Below, in pieces: positions 13,457 through 20,015 of a stretch of 20,015 nucleotides of DNA. The notes under the pieces were generated by a model. That model was given only the letters and a program-made list of their open reading frames with translations, did no database searches and had not been told where the DNA came from. A program made the translations under genes and the position numbers. The DNA is from an uncultured Treponema sp. (GTDB lineage: Bacteria; Spirochaetota; Spirochaetia; Treponematales; Treponemataceae), in contig CAKZZK010000032.1 in NCBI GenBank assembly GCA_937885235.1, forward strand, positions 1 through 20,015. Reading direction: 5' to 3'. Position 1 is the stretch's first letter; each line of letters starts with the position of its first letter.

Positions 13457-15616
13457 ATGAAAAGATACCAATACGATGAACAGGAATTCGCCCTCATGGA
13501 AAATAGCTGCATTCCGCTTGCTATTTATCAGTTCCTCGATAACCGTGTAGTCACCTTGGTTCTTTCAGCAGGCTTTCTTGAACTTTTTGATTTTACCGAC
13601 AGAGAAGAAGCGTACCGCATTATGGACAACGATATGTACCGCGACTGCCACCCCGATGACACCGCGGTGATAGAGGATGCCGCCGTCCGCTTTGCAACAA
13701 AGGACGAACCATATAACGTGCTTTACCGTACGAAGGTCAAGGGAAAATACATAATCGTCCATGCGCAGGGAAAGCATATCTACAAAGGCGATACAAGGCT
13801 TGCGACTGTCTGGTACACCGATGAGGGCGAATACCGACAGGACGGCGAGCGTGATGGAGACCTTGTACGCACGGTATATTCAAATCTGTTCAGGGGAAGC
13901 GATATTGAGCATATCATAAAATATGATTTCCTCACGGGGCTCCCCACGCTCTCCCACTTTTTTTATCTGGCAGACACGAGTTATTTCAACAAGAGCATAG
14001 AAAACGGCGAAGTGCCCGTCATGCTTTTCTTTGACCTGAACGGCATGAAGTATTTCAATGCAAAGTACGGTTTTGGGGAAGGCGACAGGCTCATACGGGC
14101 ATTTGCACGGCTCTTGATAGAAACCTTTTCCAATGACTGCTGCTGCAGGGTGGGCATGGACCGCTTCTGCGTATACACAAACGACTCTGATCTGGAAGAT
14201 CGGCTGTGGAAGCTCTTTGACGACAGCGAAAACATAAACGGCGGTAAAAGCCTTCCTGTGCGGGTTGGCATCTATTCCGGCAAGATGGAAATTTGCGGCG
14301 CAAGCTTTGCCTGCGACCGCGCGAAAATAGCCTGCGATTCCAACAAAAGCTTCTACCTCTCGCACTTCACCTACTTTGACAAGTCAATGTTGCAGGAAGC
14401 GTGGAACCGCCAGTATATCATAGACAACATTGACCGCGCTATAGAGGAGGGCTGGATACAGGTGTATTATCAGCCCATAATCCGCGCGGCAAACGGCAGG
14501 GTCTGCGATGAAGAAGCTCTTTCCCGCTGGATAGACCCTGAGCGGGGCATGCTGAATCCCGCAGACTTTATCCCCATTCTGGAAGACGCAAACCTCATCT
14601 ACAAGCTCGACCTGTATGTGACCGACCAGATTTTGAAAAAGATGAAGACGCAGGCGGACGCGGGCTTGTACATAGTTCCGATTTCGGTAAACCTCTCTCG
14701 CTCAGACTTTACGAGCTGCGATGTTGTCGGCGAAATCCAGCGGCGCATGGTCGAGGCAGGCATTCCTCCTGAAAAGCTCACGATTGAAATCACGGAGAGC
14801 ATGATTGGCAGCGACTATGACTACATGAAGGCTCAGGTCAAGCGCTTCCAGTCTTCGGGCTTCAAGGTCTGGATGGATGATTTCGGCTCCGGCTACTCTT
14901 CGCTCAATGTCCTGCATGACATACCGTTTAACCTGATTAAATTCGATATGAAATTTATGCAGCAGTTCTATGAAAACGCGAAGAGCAAGATAATCCTCTC
15001 CAACCTCGTGAGGATGGCGATGGGGCTCGGCATAGAAACGCTGTGCGAAGGGGTGGAATCCGAGCAGCAGGTCGCGTTCCTGAAAGAAGTGGGCTGCACG
15101 AAGCTGCAGGGGCATTTCTACTGCCGTGCGATTCCGCTGAAAGAGATACTTGACCGCTACGAAACGGGCCGTCAGATTGGTTTTGAAAACCCCGCGGAGT
15201 CCGACTATTATGCTTCTCTGGGAAAAATCAACCTTTACGACCTTTCCATCGTGACGAATGCCGATGACGAAATGTTCAAGAACGTCTTCAGCACCCTTCC
15301 CATGTCCGTCCTTGAAGCGGACGAAACGCAGCTGCGGATTATACGGGGAAATAAATCTTTCAGGGAATTCTTCAGAAAGTATTTCAGCGAGTGGCAGGGC
15401 GAAACCTCTGTTGCTTTTGACAGGATAAAGGAGGGGAGAGGTGCGCTTTTTATGGAAGCTGTCCGCATCTGCCAGAACAGCCGCTCCCCCCGCATTGTGG
15501 AAGAGGAATTGGCTGACGGCATAAAGGTCCACGTCTATGTTCGGCGGGTTGCCGTGAACCCCGTTACAAAGGTAACGGCGCTCGTGGCAGTTATCCTTGG
15601 AATGACTGGTTTATAG
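13457..15616 (+). CDS. PAS - degenerate GGDEF - EAL protein, likely c-di-GMP phosphodiesterase
   Basis: 719 residues, no obvious membrane segment or signal peptide, so probably cytoplasmic. An N-terminal PAS-like sensor spans about 15-125. A GGDEF domain spans about 155-310, starting at DFLTGLPTLSHFF. Its signature loop reads GMDRF (233-237) rather than GGDEF, so diguanylate cyclase activity is not expected. The EAL domain spans about 325-570 and has the catalytic set: EAL (353-355), PISVNLS, EITES, MDDFGSGYSSL, LIKFDMKF, CEGVES and LQGHFYC. A further region of ~140 residues after EAL (FSTLPMSVLEAD...) resembles another PAS-like fold and ends in KVTALVAVILGMTGL. I infer hydrolysis of c-di-GMP controlled by the PAS domains and perhaps by GTP binding to the degenerate GGDEF. 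The end overlaps the convergent lacI-type gene by 26 nt. Confidence 0.9.
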   Translation: MKRYQYDEQEFALMENSCIPLAIYQFLDNRVVTLVLSAGFLELFDFTDREEAYRIMDNDMYRDCHPDDTAVIEDAAVRFATKDEPYNVLYRTKVKGKYIIVHAQGKHIYKGDTRLATVWYTDEGEYRQDGERDGDLVRTVYSNLFRGSDIEHIIKYDFLTGLPTLSHFFYLADTSYFNKSIENGEVPVMLFFDLNGMKYFNAKYGFGEGDRLIRAFARLLIETFSNDCCCRVGMDRFCVYTNDSDLEDRLWKLFDDSENINGGKSLPVRVGIYSGKMEICGASFACDRAKIACDSNKSFYLSHFTYFDKSMLQEAWNRQYIIDNIDRAIEEGWIQVYYQPIIRAANGRVCDEEALSRWIDPERGMLNPADFIPILEDANLIYKLDLYVTDQILKKMKTQADAGLYIVPISVNLSRSDFTSCDVVGEIQRRMVEAGIPPEKLTIEITESMIGSDYDYMKAQVKRFQSSGFKVWMDDFGSGYSSLNVLHDIPFNLIKFDMKFMQQFYENAKSKIILSNLVRMAMGLGIETLCEGVESEQQVAFLKEVGCTKLQGHFYCRAIPLKEILDRYETGRQIGFENPAESDYYASLGKINLYDLSIVTNADDEMFKNVFSTLPMSVLEADETQLRIIRGNKSFREFFRKYFSEWQGETSVAFDRIKEGRGALFMEAVRICQNSRSPRIVEEELADGIKVHVYVRRVAVNPVTKVTALVAVILGMTGL
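15561..15578. other. Perfect inverted repeat at the convergent gene ends
   Basis: CCGTTAC-AAAG-GTAACGG, a 7-bp stem with a 4-nt loop, lies in the last codons of the EAL gene and 13 bp beyond the stop of the opposing LacI gene. It has no T-run on the minus strand, so it is not a classic terminator. It could fold as a 3' hairpin of the transporter/lacI mRNA. Confidence 0.3.
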
Positions 15617-16610
15617 CCTTCACGCTTTCCCCCTCGATAAATTCAAAGGGAATAAGTTTGTGCGAGGGGGGAGTCTTTTTTTCAATGCTGTCGAGCAGCA
15701 GGGCAAGCCCCTCGTCGGCAAGCCTGTCCTCCAGCTGGTGTATGGTCGTCAGGCGCGGGCTCATATAGCTGCTGAGCGATATGCCGTCAAAGCCGATGAC
15801 GGAGATATCGTCAGGAACAGCCTTCCCTATATCCTTCAATTTCCTCATAGCGCCGATAGCCATCACATCGGACATGGTGAAGATCGCCGTAATGTCGGGA
15901 TTTTTCTGCAAAAGCGCCTGTGCCGCATTGAAGCCGCCCTCAAAGGAGTACTTGGACGCTTCATAAGCCTTGGCAAAGTCAAAGGCAATCTTTGCTTCCT
16001 CCAAGGCTTTGGCAAAACCCTCGTAACGGATACGGGCAAGCGCAAAGTCCAGCGAGCCTCCGATGACGCCGATCTGTGTATGTCCATTCTTTATCAGATG
16101 GCTCGCAGAGCAGTACGCTGCTTTGAAATTGTCAGTGCTGATGCTCGAAAGATAGCTGCTGTCCTGCGAACCGGCATTGTTTGAAATCAAAATGCTCGGC
16201 ACGTGCACTTTTTCAAAATCGCCGCCTATCATCTCCGGAGTGCCCCCCAGAAAGATGATGCCCAACGGCTTTAGTGAAAAATAGACCTTTACGGCCTCGG
16301 TTCCTTCATTATCGTTTTCATCAAGGATAATTACATCGGCGGAATATGAGGAAGTTTCAAGCCTTTTCAATATGCGTTCCGTAAGGCTGTTTAAAAAGAT
16401 GCTTGATGTCCCTTTGACAATGATGGCAAGGTTTTTGCGTTCCTGGCTCTTGAGCTGCTTGGCATTTGCGTTTGCCACAAAGCCATAGTGCTCTACCACT
16501 GCCAGAACCTTTTCCCTTGTCTTGTCACTGACGTCAGGGTGATTGTTCAGCACGCGCGATACCGTTCCTACCGCGCAGCCACATTCCTTTGCAATGTCCT
16601 TAATAGTCAT
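15591..16610 (-). CDS. LacI-family transcriptional regulator of the adjacent sugar ABC operon
   Basis: 339 residues. The LacI HTH is at the N-terminus (IKDIAKECGCAVGTVSRVLN, residues 3-22), with the hinge helix around residues 50-60, where LKSQERKN departs from the usual LA/R-S-L. The periplasmic-binding-protein-like effector domain follows (LAIIVKG..., IGVIGGSLDFALARIRYEGFAKAL, TAIFTMSDVMAIGAMRKLKDIGKAVPDDISVIGFDG). It starts 1 nt after the stop of the second permease with AAAAGGAT before the ATG, so it is the last gene of the transporter operon. The perfect LacI-type palindrome at the operon promoter (19764-19781) makes self-regulated repression likely, relieved by the transported sugar. 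Its 3' end overlaps the EAL gene by 26 nt and also encodes, on the other strand, that gene's terminator. Confidence 0.92.
   Translation of the reverse strand: MTIKDIAKECGCAVGTVSRVLNNHPDVSDKTREKVLAVVEHYGFVANANAKQLKSQERKNLAIIVKGTSSIFLNSLTERILKRLETSSYSADVIILDENDNEGTEAVKVYFSLKPLGIIFLGGTPEMIGGDFEKVHVPSILISNNAGSQDSSYLSSISTDNFKAAYCSASHLIKNGHTQIGVIGGSLDFALARIRYEGFAKALEEAKIAFDFAKAYEASKYSFEGGFNAAQALLQKNPDITAIFTMSDVMAIGAMRKLKDIGKAVPDDISVIGFDGISLSSYMSPRLTTIHQLEDRLADEGLALLLDSIEKKTPPSHKLIPFEFIEGESVKAINQSFQG
15626..15682 (+). terminator. Intrinsic terminator for the EAL gene, embedded in the opposing lacI-type coding sequence
   Basis: An 8-bp GC-rich stem, CCCCCTCG (15629-15636) with CGAGGGGG (15663-15670), is extendable to about 11 bp by G-U/A-U pairs outward to 15626 and 15673. 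It is followed by TC and seven T. The loop is long (26 nt). It starts 10-13 nt after the EAL-gene stop. Confidence 0.6.
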
Positions 16611-16611
16611 A

Positions 16612-17451
16612 TTATCCTTTTACTGCTCCTGCAATTACGCCTTTGATTATATACTTCTGCGAGCAAATATAGAAAATAATTATCGGAATAATCGAAACAA
16701 CCAGCATTGCCATGAACCCGCCGTAGTCGGTGGAACCGTAAGCGCCCTGCATTGCAAGCTGTATTGCCACAGGCACGGTCTTGTGGTCAGAGCCGAGAAT
16801 CAGATAGGGGAGCAGGTAGTCGTTCCAGACCCACATAGCGTTCAGTATTGCGACAGTGATTGCCGTGGGCTTGAGCATGGGGAATACGACGAGGGAGTAG
16901 GTCTGCAGCGGATTGCAGCCGTCGATAGTGGCAGCCTCTTCAATTTCAAGCGGAACGCTTTTTACAAAGCCCGTGAACATAAACACCGAGAGTCCTGCGC
17001 CGAATCCCAGATAGACGAGGATTATTCCCAGCACATTGTCAAAGGAAAGGAACGTGACCATGAAGGTCATTGTATACATGACCATCTGGAAGGGGACAAT
17101 CATGCTGAACACAAAGACATAGTACAGCGCCTTTGTGAGCTTGGTTTTTACGCGGACGATGAACCAGGCCGTCATGGAAGTGCAGAGGATGATAAGGAAG
17201 ACAGATGCGATGCTTATCCACACGGAGCGTATGAAGGCAAGGAAAAATCCCGATGTCGTCAGACCGTTGAGGTAGTTTTCCATGCCGACAAACATTGTTC
17301 CCCGCGGAAGCGCGAAGGGAGCCGTTGAAACATAGAGCCGCGACTTAAAGGAGTTCATAAACACCAGCAAAATCGGGAAGATGAATATCGCCGTCAGCAA
17401 AATCAGAATTGTGTAGGTAAATCCTGATTCAGTTTTTCTTTGTTTTGTCAT
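16612..17451 (-). CDS. Sugar ABC transporter permease, MalG/MsmG type
   Basis: 279 residues with six predicted membrane segments. The cytoplasmic EAA loop that docks the ATPase is EEAATIDGCNPLQTYSLVVFPMLKP, a good match to the binding-protein-dependent permease signature (EAAxxDGxxxxxxxxxIxxP). It ends with KYIIKGVIAGAVKG, the usual C-terminus of the MalG/CUT1 permease group. The ATG overlaps the previous permease stop (ATGA, 17448-17451), and a Shine-Dalgarno sequence (AAAGGAGA) lies inside that gene's end, so the two are translationally coupled. It forms the membrane channel with the 17448-18311 permease. Confidence 0.94.
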   Translation of the reverse strand: MTKQRKTESGFTYTILILLTAIFIFPILLVFMNSFKSRLYVSTAPFALPRGTMFVGMENYLNGLTTSGFFLAFIRSVWISIASVFLIILCTSMTAWFIVRVKTKLTKALYYVFVFSMIVPFQMVMYTMTFMVTFLSFDNVLGIILVYLGFGAGLSVFMFTGFVKSVPLEIEEAATIDGCNPLQTYSLVVFPMLKPTAITVAILNAMWVWNDYLLPYLILGSDHKTVPVAIQLAMQGAYGSTDYGGFMAMLVVSIIPIIIFYICSQKYIIKGVIAGAVKG

Positions 17452-18311
17452 GATTCAATCTCCTTTCTGTTGGTAAGTTTGAGCTGCAGGAATGCAATCA
17501 GCGCTACGATGATGAAGAATACGGTCGCCTTTGCCTGAGCCACGCCGTGCCAGTTTGCATTCCTGTTGTAGAATGTCTGGTAAATGTTCAGGGCAAGCAT
17601 CTCTGTTGTCTTTTCCGGCGCTCCTGCGGTGAGGGCGAGGTTTTGATCGAACATCTTGAAGGAATTTGACAGCGTTAGGAACATACAGATGGTGATTGAC
17701 GGCATAACCATAGGTATCTTTACCTTGAACAGCACTGTTGCAAGCGATGCCCCGTCAATCTGTGCGGCTTCAAGTATGTCATCGGGGATGTTCTGCAGGC
17801 CGGCAATGTAGATGACCATCATGTAGCCTATGAGCTGCCAGTTGGTCAGGACGACAAGGCCCCAGAAGCCATACTGTGTTTTGAATGAAATATCCTCGCC
17901 GAAAAATTTCAGAAGAAATCCATTTATCAGAAGGTTCCAGACATAGCCTAAAACGATGCCGCCGATAAGGTTGGGCATAAAGAATACTGAACGGAAAAAG
18001 TTCGTTCCCCTGATGCCTTTGGTGAGCAGAATTGCAAGGGCAAAGGCAAAGACATTTACGGTTACAATCGAAACCACCGTGAACAGCGAGGTAAATCCCA
18101 TCGCGTGTACAAATTCGGAATCCGCGGTAAATGCTTTTATGTAATTGGCGAAACCTACGAATCCCCTGATGTCTGTTACCGTTGTGAAGTTTGTGAAAGA
18201 CAGTATGATGCCCATGATGAACGGCACAAGAAAGAACAGGGTGAAGCAAATCAGTGTAGGCAAAACAAAAATCGGAAAATATTTTCTTGCAGGATTATTT
18301 TCCTTTTCCAT
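17448..18311 (-). CDS. Sugar ABC transporter permease, MalF/MsmF type
   Basis: 287 residues with six predicted membrane segments. The first follows a short charged N-terminus (MEKENNPARKYFPIFVLP). The EAA loop reads EAAQIDGASLATVLFKVKIP, and the LALTAGAPEKTTEMLALNIYQTFY segment is typical of UgpA/MsmF proteins of the CUT1 family. The ATG at 18311 has a strong Shine-Dalgarno sequence (AAAGGAGG). The binding-protein gene is 97 nt upstream, separated by two hairpins, and the partner permease overlaps by 4 nt downstream. No ATPase gene is present in the operon, as is common for CUT1 systems that use a shared MsmK/UgpC-like ATPase. Confidence 0.94.
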   Translation of the reverse strand: MEKENNPARKYFPIFVLPTLICFTLFFLVPFIMGIILSFTNFTTVTDIRGFVGFANYIKAFTADSEFVHAMGFTSLFTVVSIVTVNVFAFALAILLTKGIRGTNFFRSVFFMPNLIGGIVLGYVWNLLINGFLLKFFGEDISFKTQYGFWGLVVLTNWQLIGYMMVIYIAGLQNIPDDILEAAQIDGASLATVLFKVKIPMVMPSITICMFLTLSNSFKMFDQNLALTAGAPEKTTEMLALNIYQTFYNRNANWHGVAQAKATVFFIIVALIAFLQLKLTNRKEIES

Positions 18312-18338
18312 GAATTTCCTCCTTTAAGGATGCAGAAG

Positions 18339-18366
18339 TCTCCGCCGCCGTTTCTGACGGCGGAGA
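18339..18366 (-). promoter_or_regulatory. Intercistronic hairpin between binding protein and permeases
   Basis: The 9-bp perfect arms TCTCCGCCG/CGGCGGAGA enclose a 10-nt loop and lack a T-run. Between a binding-protein gene and its permeases, such a hairpin usually stabilises the upstream mRNA, or partly attenuates, so that binding protein exceeds permease. Confidence 0.5.
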
Positions 18367-18385
18367 TGGGTATTATGAAATTGTG

Positions 18386-18404
18386 AAATCAGGCTGCCTG
18401 ATTT
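18386..18404 (-). promoter_or_regulatory. Second intercistronic hairpin just after the binding-protein gene
   Basis: The 8-bp arms AAATCAGG/CCTGATTT enclose a 3-nt loop and begin about 5 nt past the binding-protein stop codon. On the minus strand the stem ends in three T and then CACAATTT, so this is at most a weak terminator. With the 18339-18366 hairpin it fills most of the 97-nt gap. Confidence 0.4.
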
Positions 18405-18408
18405 TGCC

Positions 18409-19737
18409 TTACATCTTGCTTTCTGTTTCCCAATCTGAAACAACGTCGGCTTTTACGCTTGCCCAGTCCTTTGAGCCCTGTGCGTAGCGGAGCAGTGATG
18501 CGCCAAAGTTGTCCTTGAAGGTCTGCGACGGGAAGAGCGTGAAGTTCCAGGCAACAGAGGTGATTCCCGGCTTTGCCATCCAGCTGCTGATTTCAACAGC
18601 GAGCGGGTCAGTGGGTCTTTCGCTTTCAGAGAAGGTGTCAAATGGCGCGATGAAGCCGAGCTTGTTTGTAACGTAATCCTTTCCTGTCTTTGATGAATAG
18701 AGCCAGTAGATGAAATCTGCGGTTGCCTTCTGGTCTGCGGCGGAAGCTTTTTTGTTGATGCAGTAGAAGTTTTCTGTTCCGATGCACAATCCCTGTCCTT
18801 CTTCACCAGAAACACCTGTATATATAGGAAGATATTTTACGTTTTCGGGCAGAACCTTGTTTCCGCTGACTCCGCTTATCTGTCCCCATGCCCAGTTTCC
18901 GTTCTGAACCATTGCGCATTCTTCAAGGGCAAACTCTGCCATTGAGTTGTCAACGGTCTTGATGCCGGTGTTCTTTGCTTCAATAACGGAATCATTCAAA
19001 TACAGGTCGAAGATGTTCTTGAATTCTTTGTCATACTGGAAGGAGATTTTCTTTGTTGCGTCAGAAGAAAGGTCAACGTTGTTGTTTTTGAATTCATAGT
19101 AGACGGGAAGGTTTGCAAGGTGTGTCTGCCAGCGCCAGTCTTCGCCTGCTTTCAAAGAGGTTGAAGCAAAGACTCCCTTGATGCCCAGGACGTTCTTTTT
19201 TGCCTGCATATCATCGGCAAGGGCTTTGAGCGCTGCAAAGTTCTTGATGTCGTCCATGCTCTTGAAGGATGTGTCCCTGTTGGCAAGTGCAAAATACCTG
19301 TCGGTGATGGCCTTGTTGTAGATGATTCCGTAGCCTTCAACGACATAGGGGATGCCGTAAGGAACTCCGTTGACTGTTACTGCGAGGGACTTGTCCGAAA
19401 GGTGCTTGTAAAGCTCGGTGCCGGAAAGGTCTGCGCAGTAGCTTGACCAGCTTGCGTAACCGCGGGGACCGTTGATCTGGAACAGCGTGGGAGCCTGCTT
19501 TGTCGCCATCTTTGAGGTGAGCGTTGACTCGTAAGAATTGTTTGCCGCCGTTTCAACGATGACTTTTACTCCTGTTTCCGCCTCGTAAGCTGCCGCCAGC
19601 TCCTGATACACTGCCGCGACTTCTGGTTTGAAGTTCAAGTAGCGGACTTGCCCAGCCCCTGCGCCGCCTTTTGAACAAGACAGGAAACTTACTGCCGCTA
19701 CTGTTCCAGCCAAGATGCTAGATACGATTCGTTTCAT
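18409..19737 (-). CDS. Sugar ABC transporter substrate-binding lipoprotein (CUT1, MsmE/UgpB-like)
   Basis: 442 residues from the ATG at 19737, chosen because GGAGG (19747-19743) lies 5 nt before it and it gives a clean lipoprotein signal: MKRIVSS, a hydrophobic stretch and the lipobox FLSC, with acylated Cys21. A longer TTG-started reading would cover the ribosome binding site. The mature protein is an SBP_bac_1/8-type solute-binding protein: YLNFKPEVAAVYQELAAAYE, APTLFQINGPRGY, YGIPYVVEGYGIIYNK and EDWRWQTHLANLP are characteristic of an oligosaccharide-binding subgroup also common in Firmicutes. It captures a sugar outside the inner membrane for the two permeases downstream. It is the first gene of the operon and sits directly behind the LacI-type operator. 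The exact sugar cannot be read from sequence and no glycosidase gene is adjacent. Confidence 0.93.
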   Translation of the reverse strand: MKRIVSSILAGTVAAVSFLSCSKGGAGAGQVRYLNFKPEVAAVYQELAAAYEAETGVKVIVETAANNSYESTLTSKMATKQAPTLFQINGPRGYASWSSYCADLSGTELYKHLSDKSLAVTVNGVPYGIPYVVEGYGIIYNKAITDRYFALANRDTSFKSMDDIKNFAALKALADDMQAKKNVLGIKGVFASTSLKAGEDWRWQTHLANLPVYYEFKNNNVDLSSDATKKISFQYDKEFKNIFDLYLNDSVIEAKNTGIKTVDNSMAEFALEECAMVQNGNWAWGQISGVSGNKVLPENVKYLPIYTGVSGEEGQGLCIGTENFYCINKKASAADQKATADFIYWLYSSKTGKDYVTNKLGFIAPFDTFSESERPTDPLAVEISSWMAKPGITSVAWNFTLFPSQTFKDNFGASLLRYAQGSKDWASVKADVVSDWETESKM

Positions 19738-19754
19738 ATATTCCTCCAAATTAT

Positions 19755-19781
19755 GGAAACGTTATCGGAAACGTTTCCGAT
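19755..19781 (-). promoter_or_regulatory. LacI-type operator of the sugar ABC operon
   Basis: ATCGGAAACGTTTCCGAT (19764-19781) is a perfect 18-bp palindrome with the central CG of LacI-family operators. The half GGAAACGTT recurs 12 bp away (19755-19763), which may be a second, imperfect half-site. The palindrome lies at about +1 to +18 relative to the predicted start, a position that fits repression. Confidence 0.8.
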
Positions 19782-19788
19782 TTACAGT

Positions 19789-19818
19789 AGTATACTCTAT
19801 CCGCTTTTGTTTTGTCAA
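19789..19818 (-). promoter_or_regulatory. Promoter of the sugar ABC-lacI operon
   Basis: On the minus strand, consensus -35 TTGACA (19818-19813), an 18-nt spacer and -10 TATACT (19794-19789). The predicted start near 19782 touches the operator, and the leader to the ATG at 19737 is about 45 nt with a Shine-Dalgarno sequence. Confidence 0.75.
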
Positions 19819-19930
19819 ACATTTTTTTCGATTTTTTTCATATTTTTTTCGCTCTGCCGCGTGAGCGCATGGGCATTCGATTGCAGCTTGCTCTTTCCAG
19901 CAGGGCGGGACATCATATACGGACATTCCG

Positions 19931-19959
19931 GCACGAAGGGCATTTAGGGGCATTCGTGC
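19931..19959. repeat. Inverted repeat next to the tandem repeat
   Basis: GCACGAA (19931-19937) and TTCGTGC (19953-19959) are complementary arms around a 15-nt centre that contains GGGCATT twice over (19938 on and 19947 on, with one extra G). No coding function is evident in 19819-20015. Confidence 0.35.
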
Positions 19960-19964
19960 TTGCT

Positions 19965-20015
19965 GAGTGACGGAGTCGTGGACGGTGAGTGACGGAGTCG
20001 TGGACGGTGAGTGAC
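19965..20015. repeat. Perfect 22-bp tandem repeat, at least 2.3 copies, running off the window edge
   Basis: The unit starts GAGTGACGGAG and ends TCGTGGACGGT. Copy 1 is 19965-19986, copy 2 is 19987-20008 with no mismatch, and a third begins at 20009. There is no spacer sequence, so it is not a CRISPR. The period is not a multiple of three, so it is unlikely to be coding. Confidence 0.85.

Noticed and set aside
19965..20015. CRISPR array
   Set aside because: Repeats follow each other directly with no spacers, and no cas gene is present in the window.

Overview
The window looks like chromosome from a spirochaete of the genus Treponema, probably a gut or rumen species of moderate to high GC. 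I infer this from the Era sequence, the style of the sugar transporter genes, the presence of AAA-ATPase/PD-(D/E)XK proteins that are numerous in such genomes, and the FGE-type tail fragments. The genus call is recognition from memory, not a search result. No tRNA, rRNA, CRISPR array or transposase was seen.

Layout: (1) 1-2447, minus strand: era followed by a MATE exporter, joined by an ATGA overlap. A very short acidic reading frame lies at the left edge. (2) 2527-7213, plus strand: the glycogen-degradation pair glgX-glgP, ending in a textbook intrinsic terminator. era and glgX diverge from a 79-bp gap. (3) 7214-9159: a scarred segment. It holds a 23-bp-period repeat, a small zinc-ribbon frame, the last ~52 codons of an FGE/C-type-lectin-fold protein that resembles a diversity-generating-retroelement variable region, a 5'-truncated AAA-ATPase_like/PDDEXK_9 pseudogene, and a promoter plus N-terminal stub of what may be another copy of that family. 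(4) 9140-10723, minus: an intact AAA-ATPase fused to a PD-(D/E)XK nuclease domain, function unknown. (5) 10840-12432: a small CxxC/HxxH protein on plus, running antisense into the 3' end of a second MATE exporter on minus. (6) 12527-15616, plus: an AraC-family regulator and a PAS-GGDEF(degenerate)-EAL protein. (7) 15591-19737, minus: substrate-binding lipoprotein, two permeases and a LacI regulator, forming one sugar-uptake operon whose promoter carries a perfect 18-bp LacI-type operator. (8) Right edge: a perfect 22-bp tandem repeat running out of the window.

How the genes work together: GlgP shortens glycogen chains to glucose-1-phosphate and GlgX removes the stubs. The LacI protein at the end of the transporter operon most likely represses its own operon. 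No transporter ATPase is encoded here, so a shared MsmK/UgpC-type ATPase elsewhere is expected. The EAL protein looks like a c-di-GMP phosphodiesterase.

A window-wide pattern stands out. Five starts (era, glgX, the 9112 stub, the AAA/PD-(D/E)XK gene and the AraC gene) each have TATACT only 6-9 nt before the ATG and no Shine-Dalgarno sequence, which implies leaderless mRNAs. The glgP, GGDEF-EAL and transporter genes use ordinary ribosome binding sites instead.
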